A stretch of 64,000 nt of DNA from contig CP075492.1 in the NCBI GenBank assembly GCA_021613535.1, positions 13,764,001 through 13,828,000 of the forward strand, in the 5' to 3' direction. Both the position numbers and the translations under genes were made by a program. Each line of letters starts with the position of its first letter. Position 1 is the stretch's first letter. The notes under the pieces were generated by a model. The model searched no databases. It saw nothing but the letters and a program-made list of their open reading frames with translations, and had not been told where the DNA came from. The stretch comes from Adineta vaga. Its lineage: Eukaryota > Rotifera. Shown here piece after piece: positions 1 through 12,100 of the stretch.

Positions 1-1
1 A

Positions 2-784
2 AGCATTCACGTAAAGATAAATACTGGTATGAATCGTTTAGGATTGGATATAGATGAAATTCCGGTGTTTCTGAATATTCTCTTCAAGTATACTAGGTGT
101 CGTCTGATGGTGAAATCGATTTATACCCATGTAGCAGCTAGTGATGATCCTCAGGAAGATCAATATACAGCCGACCAAACACGTGCCTATCTTTCCAGTG
201 TTCATATCTTGGAGACAGGTCTTGGTTATACAGTATTGAAACATATGTGTAATTCAATGGGTATTTTACGTCATCCAAATCTTCATTTTGATATGGTGCG
301 AGTAGGAGGTGGTTTATATGGTGCTGCTGAATGTTTCCTACCATATATGTCAACATTGTTACCTGCTATATCTATGATGAGTACTGTCACACAAGTACGT
401 CATGTTAAAAAAGATTCGACAATTGGTTATAACCGACGTGGACGAGTCAATCGTGATTCTTTTATTGGGATCCTTCGTCTTGGTTATGCCGATGGTTTAC
501 GACGACAACTAGGAAATGGACATGGACATGTATGGATACATGATTGTCGAGTGTCATTTATTGGTTCTATATGTATGGATTTTGCTATGATCGATCTGAC
601 CGATGTTCCAGTTGATAACAAGTATGAATTAGAAAATGAATCTGTCGAAATATTTGGTAGTCATAATAATATTGAAGAAATAGCTCGGTGTTCTGATACG
701 ATTGTGTTTGATTTTATTTCAACTATTGGTAAAAGAGTAAAGCGTGTGTATATCGAGGATGAAAAGAATAAAGAAGATTTTTAG
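2..784 (+). CDS. alr: Alanine racemase, bacterial type, C-terminal part (5' end outside window)
   Basis: PLP-dependent racemase interconverting L- and D-alanine. The open frame enters from the left edge: HVKINTGMNRLG spans the first visible codons, so the true start lies upstream and the PLP-lysine region is not seen. Visible family motifs are the substrate-binding KINTGMNRLG loop, TIGYNRRG, RLGYADG (whose Tyr is the second catalytic base) and SICMDFAMIDLT, matching the C-terminal beta-domain CMD motif. The wording (GYADGLRRQLGNG, CMDFAMIDLT) resembles Bacteroidetes-type racemases, but no tree was possible. The visible 783 bp has no intron. It converges with the next gene, and an AATAAA lies at 864-869. 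Bacterial-derived genes of this kind are known in bdelloid rotifers. Family is certain; donor is inference. Confidence 0.9.
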   Translation, partial: SIHVKINTGMNRLGLDIDEIPVFLNILFKYTRCRLMVKSIYTHVAASDDPQEDQYTADQTRAYLSSVHILETGLGYTVLKHMCNSMGILRHPNLHFDMVRVGGGLYGAAECFLPYMSTLLPAISMMSTVTQVRHVKKDSTIGYNRRGRVNRDSFIGILRLGYADGLRRQLGNGHGHVWIHDCRVSFIGSICMDFAMIDLTDVPVDNKYELENESVEIFGSHNNIEEIARCSDTIVFDFISTIGKRVKRVYIEDEKNKEDF

Positions 785-907
785 TGCTTACAAAATAGAA
801 TTTTATGTTCCGTAACAGATTAAATTAGAATGTAGTATATTTATTTAAAAGCATTAAACGGCACAAATAAATATATGAACAAAAAAATGACAAATAAAAG
901 ATTCTAT

Positions 908-3201
908 TTAATTAATTATATTATAAACGCTGTCTTGTACTATTTTCTTTCCTTTGAACATATCTGTTAACCAATGACTATCGGCATTCTTTTCTTCTAT
1001 GTAAAGATCAAGTGCTTTTCGACATCTTCGACGAATATTGAAAAGATTCATTAAGTCTGTTGATGATAACAAATGTATTTCTTCACATGCTTGAAATACA
1101 TATTCGATAAAGCCATGTTGAATTCCAACTAAAATTGCTTCATTCTGTTCTGGATGAGCTGATATGCATAACAATTGCGCAGCAAATTGACGCACACATT
1201 CACTAATATTTTCAAGAGAAATACTTGCAATTTCGATAACACCATAAGTTGGTTGATTCGATGTTACTTCATACATACCAGCACAAATATCAGATTCGGG
1301 TAAGAAACCGTAAAGTGCTCGAAGACATCTGATCGCCATCATTCCGTAAGAACTAGCACATTTGGCTGGAAGTGACGAAATATATTCAAAAGGAATGGCT
1401 GATATTGATAGTAAAGATAAAATTGCATCAGTCTTTTCTTCAGATGATAATAGAACAAGTGAACTAATTGGTTCTAAATGAACATTCGAACATCGAGGTG
1501 CCGATGGACGAGTAAGAATTGAATTGAAATTAAGAGTTAAACTAGTATCTGGAAGTTTTATTTCAACATCTGTGAATGTTTCATAAGATTTAGTTCTTTC
1601 CATTGGTATTTCATATTGAGTTAAATGACGAATCCATGCTTGTAGAATGGAAACTTCTTGTGATGTAAATGCACCAAACATACGTCCACCCCATTTCATT
1701 TCACGAACAAGTTTACTTCGTTCCGGTTCACCACGAACAATCCATTGACTATCAGCAAGTGTACGTAGGAAGGTCAGCGAATGATTAGGATAAAGAAGTG
1801 GATCGAGCCAATCATTCAGTTTCATTCCTGTTCGACCTCCAATTTTTCCCAAACATGATGCATGAATTGAATGAGCTGCAATTGATTTTTCACCAAAGAT
1901 TTTTTCTAATGACTTGTCAAGATCAGAATACGGTATTGGTGTTGTAGGAAGTTCAGATGCGAGAAGAAATCCTGCTTGAATACGTTTCCAAGCCGTACTT
2001 TGTTCGACGACAGGCAACGATGTTATATAAGTAATAACAGAATTGACTCCCATAGCTGCATGTCCTGAATGTTTATTATCAATGGAAACATGTAGAACAA
2101 AATAATATGGATCAATGTTTAATTCACGCAGTTCATAGATTGTAATAAGAAGATGTAACGGTAAACTTTCATAGGACATATTAAAACCGAGAATTTCTGG
2201 TAGAAACATATCAGGAAAAAGAGAAATACACAATTGTGCAATAGCACCAGTCCATACACGCACATCGTTATTAGCATTTCGAAAGGATGAAATGAAGTCT
2301 TTTGAATCTCCACGACCAATATCATTTGCATCGATGGATTCTAAGAGTTGTCGATACACCCAAACATGATTTTTCTGTAAATCACCATCACCTAGTTCTT
2401 CACTTAGAATTTGCCATAAAGTTTTCGTAAATGAACGATACATCATATTCGTTGTAGTTCGATGTATACCACCGATCCAAGCACCATCTACATATTTGAC
2501 AGGTGCAACTGTACGAAGCCAATACTTGGCATAGGTTACATCAGGAAATAATTCACGGGAACCTCCATTTTGTCGACGTTCAAGATACTCTTTATAACCT
2601 ACAGTAACATCGAAGTATTCATCATCAAGAAATTTTGTGAGTGCTGCTGATGAGAACGTAGGTACAGCATTGAGTATATTTCGTGACGAAGATGTACGTG
2701 CTGAATCAATTGTGAAATCAAAAAGTGAAAGAAGTCGATTGTAAGCGACATGTAATGCTTCGGGATAATGTTCGAGATTTTGTAATTGATGATAGAGTTG
2801 TTTGTCGAGATCGAGTTGAGAAATCAATGCAGTTAGATCTTCTGTCTAAGAAAAAAAAAAGAATCGTCTTTTTTTTCATAAAACGCATTTCGTACTAAAT
2901 GACCCTTAAAATAAATATCATACACGTTGATTATCGCTATTACTTTCAATATGTTGAGATAAGAAGAATGTTTTTCTTTCGATTCATTTTTATTATCAAC
3001 AACAGATAAACGACGTGAGTATTTTTAAATGAAATTTTCATCAAGTTTATATTTATAAAAACGTACCTTGTTGAAAGTAAATTGATCTGTGATTGTTTTC
3101 TTTTTATTAAATCCGTTAAAAATATTTTTTTTAATTGAATGCACCATCCAATAATAGACGAAGAGTAGAAATGCAAAAAGAGAGGAGAAGACACTCAGCA
3201 T
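908..3201 (-). CDS. Heme-oxygenase-like di-iron oxidase (HDO) family protein with N-terminal membrane anchor, 2 exons
   Basis: Model: complement(908..2845, 3067..3201), about 690 aa. Exon 1 begins ATG at 3201 and encodes a hydrophobic segment (FSSLFAFLLFVYYWMV) typical of a signal anchor. It ends AAG|gtacgt; the intron (2846-3066) ends in a polypyrimidine tract and cttag; phase 0 keeps the frame into TEDLTALISQLD. The body has features of the heme-oxygenase-like fold: SEELGDGDLQKNH, FLPEILGFNMSYE and YYFVLHVSIDNKHSGHA. These carry the Glu/His and Asp/His ligands expected for a di-iron centre and are close to fungal 'iron-containing redox enzyme' proteins. The C-terminal third (residues about 430-690) is not recognised. 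Substrate unknown. Probably acquired from fungi or bacteria, with the anchor exon added; both points are inference. Confidence 0.7.
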
Positions 3202-3653
3202 ATTAAAAAAAAAGAAACTTGAATATACACAACGTATTCATGCAAGACAGATAGTTATAGGTATGATTACGTCTTCTGTATATTTATACATACATTAATG
3301 TGACGCTCTCGCTTACATGCGCTGTACGCATGCTGTTTGCCCTCACTTCGGTACATTTTGCTGTACTTTGATATTACCTTTCCTTACCTTCTATTGACGG
3401 ATGAGTATATAAGCATGTGTTTTGTATCATATCGATGCGATTTATATGAGGAAGAAATAAATAAACGCGTAGTCCCATCAGCGTAAGCATCTCCTCCATC
3501 GAAAATCGTCACAATTATATTGCACGCAGGCTCCTCGATACTTATGTAATGTATGTTTTTAACTTAGAGTGCAATACGAAAAAAGTTATTGAGTACAAAA
3601 TAAAATTATTTTAGCATTCAAGTCTTCACAATTGGATATATCTCAGTGATACA
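3202..3653. other. Divergent intergenic promoter region
   Basis: Lies between the divergent oxidase and methyltransferase genes, so both promoters should be here. It contains a short palindromic stem CATGCG-ctgta-CGCATG (3316-3332) and a TATATAAG box (3406-3413) about 240 bases before the methyltransferase ATG. No coding potential seen. Confidence 0.5.
3406..3413 (+). promoter_or_regulatory. TATA-box-like element
   Basis: TATATAAG in the divergent intergenic region, oriented toward the methyltransferase gene. A 5' untranslated region of about 210 bases would follow. Position and motif only; low certainty. Confidence 0.25.
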
Positions 3654-4681
3654 ATGTCTCCAACAATGAACGACGATATCTTATTACAACTTGCACAAGC
3701 TATAAAGCAAACTGATTACCATTTTATTACAGTGACACCAGCAGTGAGTAAATTTTTTCTGTCCTTCAATCAGATGATATATACACGTGCTTTAATCTTA
3801 AGACGCATGCACGTGTCAATCGTCGTGCGGAGAATCGTTGGGCAAGAACGTTAAACGATGTGTTTGGATGGAGTCGACCATTTCATAGTGATCTATTCGT
3901 CGATAACAAAGATCTATTTGATCTTATGCATAGAGCACAAATACTTGTTGAAATAAAAGATAATAATGAAGAAAATTGGCGAAGTTCTATACGAATATCA
4001 AGTCTGGATAATGAATTATTTTTACATTCTGCTTATCCTACATCAGCTGCTGATTCTGTTTTCTTTGGACCGGACACATACCGATTTTCACGTGCTATTC
4101 GTGCAGTTATAGATGCACGTCCTTCGACGGCTCCTGCTGTACGTCGTGTCGTCGATATTGGTTGTGGAGCTGGACCAGGTGCTATTATGCTTGCTAAAAC
4201 TTATCCAAATGCGGAAATTTTAGGAGTTGATATTAATGATACTGCACTTCGTTTAACTTCAATCAATGCTCGTCTCGCAAATGTCAATGTCATTGCCTGT
4301 CATAGTGATCTTCTGAAAGATGTTCAAGGTGATTTCGATATGATTATATCAAATCCACCTTATCTAGTCGATTCTTCAATGAGACGATATCGACATGGTG
4401 GAGGTTCGCTTGGAGCAGAATTGTCTGTTGCCATTGTCAATTCAGCTTGCCAACGACTTACCAATGGTGGAACATTACTTCTTTACACTGGTTCGGCAAT
4501 TATGAATGGTCAAGATCTATTTTATGAGGAAGTTAAGAACAAATTAGATAATTCTGGCTTATGTTGGACCTATGAAGAAGTCGATCCTGATGTATTTGGT
4601 GAAGAATTAGAAACTGAAACTTATGTTCATGCAGATCGAATTGCTGCTGTTGTTCTTATTGCAACAAAAAACTCAGTTTGA
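3654..4681 (+). CDS. Bacterial-type SAM-dependent methyltransferase (MTS/N5-glutamine-like), 2 exons
   Basis: Model: join(3654..3743, 3803..4681), 322 aa. The 59-bp intron is gtgagt...cttaag, phase 0. Splicing joins FITVTPA to THARVNRRAENRW and FGWSRPF; TPATHAR and DVFGWSRPF are an N-terminal signature shared with bacterial methyltransferases annotated 'methyltransferase small'. The Rossmann motifs follow in order: VVDIGCGAGPGA (SAM-binding motif I), LGVDIND (acidic end of beta2), and SNPPYL (NPPY, as in HemK/PrmC and nucleic-acid adenine methyltransferases). NPPY implies methylation of an amide or amino nitrogen; the substrate is not shown. The intron splits a conserved bacterial motif, so it was gained after transfer. 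Start chosen as the ATG opening the frame joined by splicing. Confidence 0.82.
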
Positions 4682-5260
4682 TTATTATAAACGAAATTAT
4701 TAGAGAGACTAATGTGTTTCTTTCGAATGTTCGTAGTTTATTTAGTAAAATGTAAAAACACACACACACATCACACCACTCTCTTCTCTAACACTTTACC
4801 GAGAAAAACATGTATATATATATATATATATATAATCACACAAAGAAAAGTGAATACACATATATCACGAATAAAGAGAAGAAAGAGATGATATCATCAA
4901 AAGAAAGGATCTAAGTCGAGAGAGAGATGAAAGATGAAAGACGAGATCAATGGAAAGAAAGAGAAGACTAGAGAACATGAAGAGATAGGTGTCACCTGTA
5001 ACAGAAATAAACTATACATTTTGAGAATATGCATGTTGAATATATTTAACATACTAAACAAAGTCAGATATTATCAATTTGACTATAGGTTTTAATTAAG
5101 AAGTCTTTTGCATTTATACTATCAAAAATGAATTGAATCATTTTAAAGTAAAGATAAACTTGTAACATGCATCGATGGGTAATGTTCTGGAGTATAGACT
5201 GAATTAGGAAACAACGAAATCAATTTTACGTAAACTTGTATTGCAAATGAAGAACATCAA
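4682..5260. other. Intergenic with simple repeats
   Basis: No gene seen. Contains a short CA run (about 4755-4770), a (TA)n microsatellite (about 4811-4834) and purine-rich GA-type sequence (about 4840-4990). Confidence 0.6.
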
Positions 5261-5267
5261 TATTTAC

Positions 5268-5493
5268 CACAAATTATTATCGAAGTCATCGCTGATCGAA
5301 ATTCGAATCCAGAATTTGAAATTATGTTTGATTGTGATTATGGTCAATGCAACAGTGGCGTTAATTTCAACCACATCATGAGTCTAATCGATAAAATTAT
5401 TCCCAAAAACGAATCAGAAATAAACAGCACGATATCGACTAAAACAACTCAACCATCAATTTCAACAACTTTAAATCCAACGATCATCAGTAA
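5268..5493 (+). pseudogene. Orphan exon fragment with Thr/Ser-rich linker
   Basis: An open frame runs from about QYLPQIIIEVIADR through FDCDYGQCNSGVNF to a Thr/Ser-rich stretch (STISTKTTQPSISTTLN) and ends at ATCATCA|gtaagt, a good splice donor. Such linkers join extracellular modules in bdelloid secreted proteins (compare the gene at 33536-34795). No start, signal peptide or matching downstream exon was found, and the following sequence is decayed, so it is probably an isolated remnant. Domain not recognised. Confidence 0.35.
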
Positions 5494-6050
5494 GTATGTA
5501 ACATCAAAGAATAACAGATTGCACCAGACAAGTACTGCAAGCATGATGTGTATTATTCACAAATTTCGAAAAATATTCTAGTGATAATTGATCATCATAC
5601 TACTAATAATGAACGAACAAAGTTATGGAACTAGTGCAGCTAATTTCATTCCAATTAACTTAAATAAAGATGTATTGGATGTCACTTTCGACGACTGCAA
5701 TTTGACTTCATTTAATTTTGCTTCGTAAAGTGATGTATAACTATGCTGATTATTACCATATTTATGTGCTAAAAATGATTCAATTCCATGACAACTAGAA
5801 GAGAATTATATTGATTCATCAGTAATATGACTGATAACTTCTTGTGTATACGTTTCCCAGTCAAAACGATACAAGATAATAAAAAGAACAGTATTGATAA
5901 ATATTTCAACATAGTAGTCATACCAATCGAAAATCTAAAAATATTCGTATATAACTTGTTCAAATAAAGGCCATTATATAAGCACATAGGAAGGTCAATA
6001 TCACAAAATCTGATCAAACAAACAACTGATGTTCAATTTTTCATTCCAGT

Positions 6051-6713
6051 AGAACAGATAAATCACCCACACGCACCCAATCTCTTATTTCTTCGGGAAT
6101 AATGAGTAATTGGTTTGGTATTGGTATCATTATTGGATATGACGTTGATTTTCATGTTTAAACAGCTACAGGACGATTATTAAGCGTTGGATTATACTTG
6201 TTGAATTTAATATTAGTAGCAACATATACTACTAATTTTTAGCATCGGATCTAACGATATCAAAGTCAAAACATATTACATCTGACATTGTTGATCTAAA
6301 GGGTGGAAAGATACCTTTCAGTCGTATTGGTGTTTGTGTGAATACAGCTGATGAAGAATATTTTCTTCAAGAAATATCAGATGGAAGTCGTATTTATTAT
6401 CCATTAAAATCTTTGCAATATATGATTGATGGTCTATTGAACGGTAATATTGATGCAACTTTCTTAGACAATGGTTCTGCTGAATATATAACGAATCATA
6501 TCGATTGTAATTTAACTTTAATTGGAGAAAGTTTTACTCCAGTTGTATTTGCTATTGTTGAATGAAAACAGTAGTTGTATGAACAAGACTTTGAAACAAA
6601 GAATTGTATTGAATCAACTAAAACAATATTTTCAATGGATATTGAATACATGGGTGGATTATTTCTTACATTTGGTGTCATTTGTGTTTTATCCGTATTG
6701 CTATTTATATAGA
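6051..6713 (+). pseudogene. Decayed copy of an ionotropic glutamate receptor (pore to last TM)
   Basis: Protein-level similarity to the intact receptor at 35333-38020. The pore and M3 region (SLISSGIMSNWFGIGIIIGY, then TATGRLLSVGLYLLN) aligns with its ISSGAMILWFSFGTIVGYG and TAAGRLVSAGLYILS. It is broken by TAA at 6159-6161, a frameshift near 6236-6242 and TGA at 6563-6565. The S2 ligand-binding lobe (NTADEEYFLQEISDGSR, CNLTLIGESF) and the last TM (GGLFLTFGVICVLSV) remain recognisable. The amino-terminal and S1 domains are absent. The filter reads GYD instead of GYG. No function expected; a relic of tandem or dispersed duplication. Confidence 0.85.
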
Positions 6714-7154
6714 TCAAATGGTCAAAGATAAGGAATTATTAATGTAAAAAAACGTTGTTTTTTTCAAAACTTGTTTTGTTAGTTGAAAAGACGAGATGAT
6801 TCATATGCTGTAAAAGTACACAAACACGATGAAGTTTGTTTTAAGAAACAATAATAAGGTACTTGATGAAAAATTCGTAATGTTATTTGCATGATTTTAT
6901 TAAAACACTGGCATCGAGTCACATCGTAGCCTATCCCATAAGTCAACAAAAAGAAAGAAGTGAGCATTTTTTCTCAATGCATTTCTTCCTACGGTTTTTA
7001 TTTTGATTTAATTTCATCATAATAACGTTTTTGAGAGAATGAAAATAAATGTTATTAGTAGGCATTCGATTCATTTGAATATAGTGAGAGAATTGTAACA
7101 GGTGAACAGAAAAAAATCGTTTGTCAACTTTATTTTAACGTCTTGTCGAGCAAA
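6714..7154. other. Intergenic, nothing recognised
   Basis: AT-rich spacer upstream of the kelch gene. Short ORFs on both strands have no recognisable motif. The kelch promoter must lie here, but no clear TATA box was seen. Confidence 0.5.
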
Positions 7155-8701
7155 ATGAAGAGATTATTATTACTTTTTTTTATTACTATATTACAATTTT
7201 ATATTACAGGTGTGTTTTGTGATCTTTGTCGTATTAATATTATCATCGTAATGAACTATTTCTAGGTCTTATTGCAACACCGTCTGATTATACTTGTGGT
7301 GATAATAATCGTGAAGCTAGATACAGCTATTCACCATCATCTCATTCGGCAAGAGATTCATCAATAAATTGTTCGGTAGCAGAATGCACTTCAAGTTTAA
7401 CTGATCCTAACAGCTGTCGTTCATCATCAACCCCATGTTTCACTTATCAACTGTACAATAGTACCAATATTTGTGCTCCAGCTGTTATGTGTTCAATTTT
7501 CGACCCATGTGACAATACTACATATCAATGTACGGCAAATGCGACGGTTTGTGTCATAAATACATGTTGTTCACCAAAAGCAGTGTGTTTGCCATTGTAT
7601 ACGTTGAATTTCTGCAAACCTAGTGGTAAGAATAGTTTAATCTGTGCGATTACATCCATGCCGCCAAGAAATATCTTAAATTTTTCTTTATTTTATTAAG
7701 AATGGTCAAACTCTGGCAGTTTGAATACACCACGGCACTCTCATTCAGCATCTATTTTAAGTGATGGGAAAGTATTAGTTGCTGGTGGATCAAATAATGG
7801 TGTGTATTTAAAAAGTGCGGAGCTATTCGATCCAGCAACAGGAATTTGGACGAATATTAATCCTATGCGTTATGCACGAGAATCACATACAGCATCTGTC
7901 CTATCGAACGGAAAAGTTTTAGTTGTTGGTGGTTTTAACGGATCTGTTGTAGATTATGCAGAATTATATGATCCATCAACAGGGAATTGGAGCCTCACCA
8001 CTCGTCTGAATAATACACGATATTCACATGCAGCTGTTGTCTTATCAAATGGATCAGTATTAATTACTGGTGGACTTAATAATGTTGCTCTAGCTACAAC
8101 TGAATTATACGATCCAGTAACAGAACTTTGGACAGTTGCAAGCAGTATGTCTAATGCACGATTTTATCATACATTATCGATGTTATCTGATGGATCAGTG
8201 TTGGCTGTAGGTGGATATGATGGTTTCTATTTAAATAGTGTAGAATTATTTAATCCTCTCAATGGAAGTTGGATCCTAACTGGCAGTATGAATAGTTCAC
8301 GACGCCAGCATACTGCATCTGTATTAACAAATAGAACGGTATTAGTTACAGGTGGAAGAGATTCTTTTGGTTATTTGTATAGTTCTGAATTATACGATCC
8401 AACAAGTGAAATATGGTCTCTCACAGGTAGTATACATATTGCACGATTTGGACATACAACAACTGTTTTACCTAATGGAAAAGTGTTGATGACTGGAGGA
8501 GATGATGGTACTAGTAATATAAGAAGCACTGAATTATATGATTTTTCCACAGAAACTTGGACAATAATTAGTAACGTAAGTGATGCAAGATATTGGCACA
8601 CAGTATCAATATTAAATAGTAGAAAAATATTAGTCACTGGTGGACGACATAGGCATTACATCAATATCTACTACACAAATTTTTTAATCATCAGAAATTG
8701 A
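7155..8701 (+). CDS. Secreted kelch-repeat protein, 3 exons
   Basis: Model: join(7155..7209, 7266..7625, 7701..8701), 471 aa. Exon 1 encodes a signal peptide (MKRLLLLFFITILQFYIT). Exon 2 is a Cys-rich module with about 14 Cys (CSIFDPCDNTTYQC, VINTCCSPKAVC), probably disulfide-bonded and extracellular. Exon 3 encodes six to seven kelch blades of about 48 residues, each with the pattern NTPRHSHSASILSDGKVLVA, then GG, then ELYDP..G.W. This predicts a beta-propeller binding domain outside the cell; ligand unknown. Splice phases 1 and 1 agree and the total is divisible by three. The last blade stops short (LVTGGRHRHYINIYYTNF) before its ELYDP element, so the C-terminus may be truncated. Kelch proteins of this secreted type are numerous in bdelloids. 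Confidence 0.8.
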
Positions 8702-9103
8702 TTCATGGAAAAGAACAGGAAATTTTTTTATCGACTATATAACTTCTTTGGATGTTTTCCTTTTATCTCAATAAACTTCGACTCAGATCTAGATGAATAC
8801 TGAAATACCGCGAATAGAATAGATGCATTATCAAGTTTTACAATATGAAAAGTTCAACATACAACAAAAGATAGAACTTTTCTGAATAATTGATGACTTT
8901 GAATGCTATAAGGAACATAAAACAGATGAATTAATGCAGAAGAAGAAAATCCAAATTATGATTTTCGTCAATACAAAAGAAATATTTAGTTTAGAATTTA
9001 TTAGAAAAATTAAAAAATGCTAATTATGATAAAATAGTGTTCTCAATATCTTAATTAATGAAATATATATGATATAAAAAATGAAATTGAACGTTTCGTA
9101 AAA
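8702..9103. other. Intergenic, nothing recognised
   Basis: AT-rich spacer between the convergent kelch and fibrocystin-L-like genes; no coding signal seen. Confidence 0.5.
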
Positions 9104-12100
9104 TCATTGGACTACATCTATATCGAGCGATTTGAATTCGTCGATGACATCATCCATAGGTTGCTTAAATTTAACTTCGTCTAAACATAATATATTATCA
9201 TAAGTTTATATCGATGGGAAAATATTACCTGGCATATATTTGTTTCCATCTTTAGCATTCTTTTTCTTTTGTACCCAATATAGCCCAGCGACGACTACCA
9301 CTATCACCACAACTACTAGGGCAATAACAATTCCAACAATAAGACCAATATTATTTCCAGTATTTGATTCCGTGTTCTTTACTTCGGATGAAACGTAATA
9401 GGAACGACCATTGATATAAACTGAGGAAACAGTTAAGCCAGGTATAGCACGAGGATCCGATAAAATCGATTCCACTGCCTTTGAAATACTAACAGAAAGA
9501 GAATCTACTTGGAATAAGAAAACCATTTCTCCTGTAAAAATAAATATATTTCAATTCGAATTTTCGTCAAACAAATTCGTAAATATACCTTCTACTATGA
9601 CGACATCACTAATTAATGGCATACCAATCTCTAATAAATAGTTATAGATCATTGCTCTTTTTATTTCAAGTAAATTCGAGGCTTGAAGTGCATCATAATT
9701 ATTTATAAATGTTATATTATTGGATAGAAAACGGACATCAGTAACAAACGCATCTACGAAAGAGAACATATGAGAAAGAAAGATTGAAATAATTTCATTA
9801 CACATACTATTATCATCATCATTGTCATCATTATTCTTATTTTTGACAAGGATGCCATTGGATGTCAATGTAATAACATGTTCATTATTTGTTGATACTA
9901 AACGAATATTTAATATAAACATACCAAGAGAATTAATCGTAAAATCCGGTATTGTAACAGGTTTTGTGGGTTCACTGATGATAGATCTAGAAGAACTAGG
10001 TTTGATTAATGTACCTTCTCGATGAAATTTCGGTAGAGTATATAGTGTAACATTAGCTGTCCATGTCCAGCCATCCCATTGTGTTTTTCCTATTTGACGA
10101 CGAGTTATATTATCAATAAGTATAATAGAAATGTCGAATGTTTGATCAATATCAATCACATAGGTATTATTGATTTGTTGACCAGCTAAACTAGCATTTG
10201 TAACAGTAATAGGGTCACTTCGAACAGTAAGATTTGTTCTTAGAAAAAACGAACTAAGAAAAATGAATAAAATAGTAATGCATAATGTTAGAAGCGTTTG
10301 AATAAATACCTATTGACGCCGTCTGGTTGAATGAATGTAAACTGTACTTCAAATACACCAATGTCTGGCAAACCGAAAAGACTATATTGTGTTTGTCCTT
10401 CTGTATAATTAGCTATAGCACCAGGTAAGATTACATTTGGTTGATTAACAATTGTAGCTTTGACTTGCCATGGTCGATCGTTCGAACCTAATTTCTGAAT
10501 AATATTATCTTCTGAATCATAGGCAACAAGTACTGGTTGAAAGGTACATGGACTCTGTTGACGACATTGATCGGGCACTATTTTTAGTTTGGTTCGATTG
10601 ATTATACTCAAGTTGGCTGTAGAATAATTGAACGGTTCTTGTACACTTAAACTGAAAGGACTTGTACCATTTGTAAAGTTGAGATCTGCCCAAGTTTTTT
10701 TCAATTCACCCGATTGATAACTGTTGATGATTGCTGAAGCTATATTCGATAGTACTTCAGCACTAACACCGCTAGTTGAGGTGGCCTTAGTTCGAGGATC
10801 ATCTCGTATTTCAATAATTACTCTGCTAAACTCATCGCCGTTTAGGCTACGACTACTATAAATAAAATGTTTAAGAAAAGTAGTAAGTTATATTTTAAAT
10901 TTACCTTAAACGAGACTCTCTCACGATTTTAACTCGGCGAATTTTTACTGGATCAAATCTGAATACAGCAGCTAAGTTATTGGCGACGTTGGTAATAAAG
11001 AAAGTCGACTCATTCATCGGTGGTATACCAAAATCGAGAAAAAGTAATGGAGATTGTTTAAGTTCGATTGTAGTGTTACCATCGATTAGAAAATAGACCA
11101 GCCGATATGTTCTATTTACAAATGAAACAGAAATATTCAAAGTCAATACAATATAGATAATAAAAAGAAATCCATTCAAACCTATCGAAATAATTTGATC
11201 CACTAGGTGATGATAGATTCACTTTATTGGGTTCATCAAGTAATAGAAGAGCACCGGCTTGTGGATCACGATTGGTTGGTGAAACATATATGTTATTAGC
11301 GTAAATATCAATTTGTTGTAATGATTTGTAATAAAAAGCCAATATACATCTCACTGACGAATTCGAATTAATTAAACGAAAACGTATATGTTTTGGTGGA
11401 TCATCATTAAGATAGATCTCATATTTCATTTCAGAATGAACAATTGCCATAAATGTTGATATACGTCGTCGATTTCGGATTTCCGTATTACCGTTAGAAT
11501 AATGCCGAGGTCCACTGATTAAATCAATATAACCACTAGCAGACATGATTGCAACAGGTGCGAGAGACCGTTTTTCAGTATCGTCGTCCATACTTTCAAT
11601 AATTAACATGTAATAATTAGTCATGTAATCACACATATACATTTGCCATGCCGGTTTGAAAGCACATGAACCACTACGACTAATCCCACGATATGGATAT
11701 TTTTCACTAATATTAAATTCTCTTCCGAACAAATCAGTTCTTGCTGCAGGTGGAATTCTCCAATCACCAATGCCGTGATCTCGGTTATCTACAAATACAG
11801 TGATATTGAATCTTTCTTATAAATAAACGATTTTTTACTCCATATAATTTCTGATTGGGAAGTCGCACTACTCGATTTATCGAGTAGAGTTCCATCAATA
11901 TCCTTCACGACATTCTTTTTCTGACCGTCACAATCCATACCTAAATTGTTGATAAATTATCGATCTTGCCCATAGTAATAATTACAATCAACTTACCATT
12001 GCAAAATTGTGGTTGGACATATTTCAAATCTGGTTTTCCATTAAAGAGTATATTTGAATTCGATACATTATATCGAAATATTGAACTTGTTGTGATAGGA

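Noticed and set aside
2119-2331. Minus-strand ORF inside the oxidase gene
   Set aside because: Overlaps well-conserved HDO coding sequence in another frame; no motif of its own.
5769-6017. Minus-strand ORF before the receptor relic
   Set aside because: Low-complexity hydrophobic frame without recognisable domain.
8371-8637. Antisense ORF in the kelch repeats
   Set aside because: Shadow of the repeated kelch codons.
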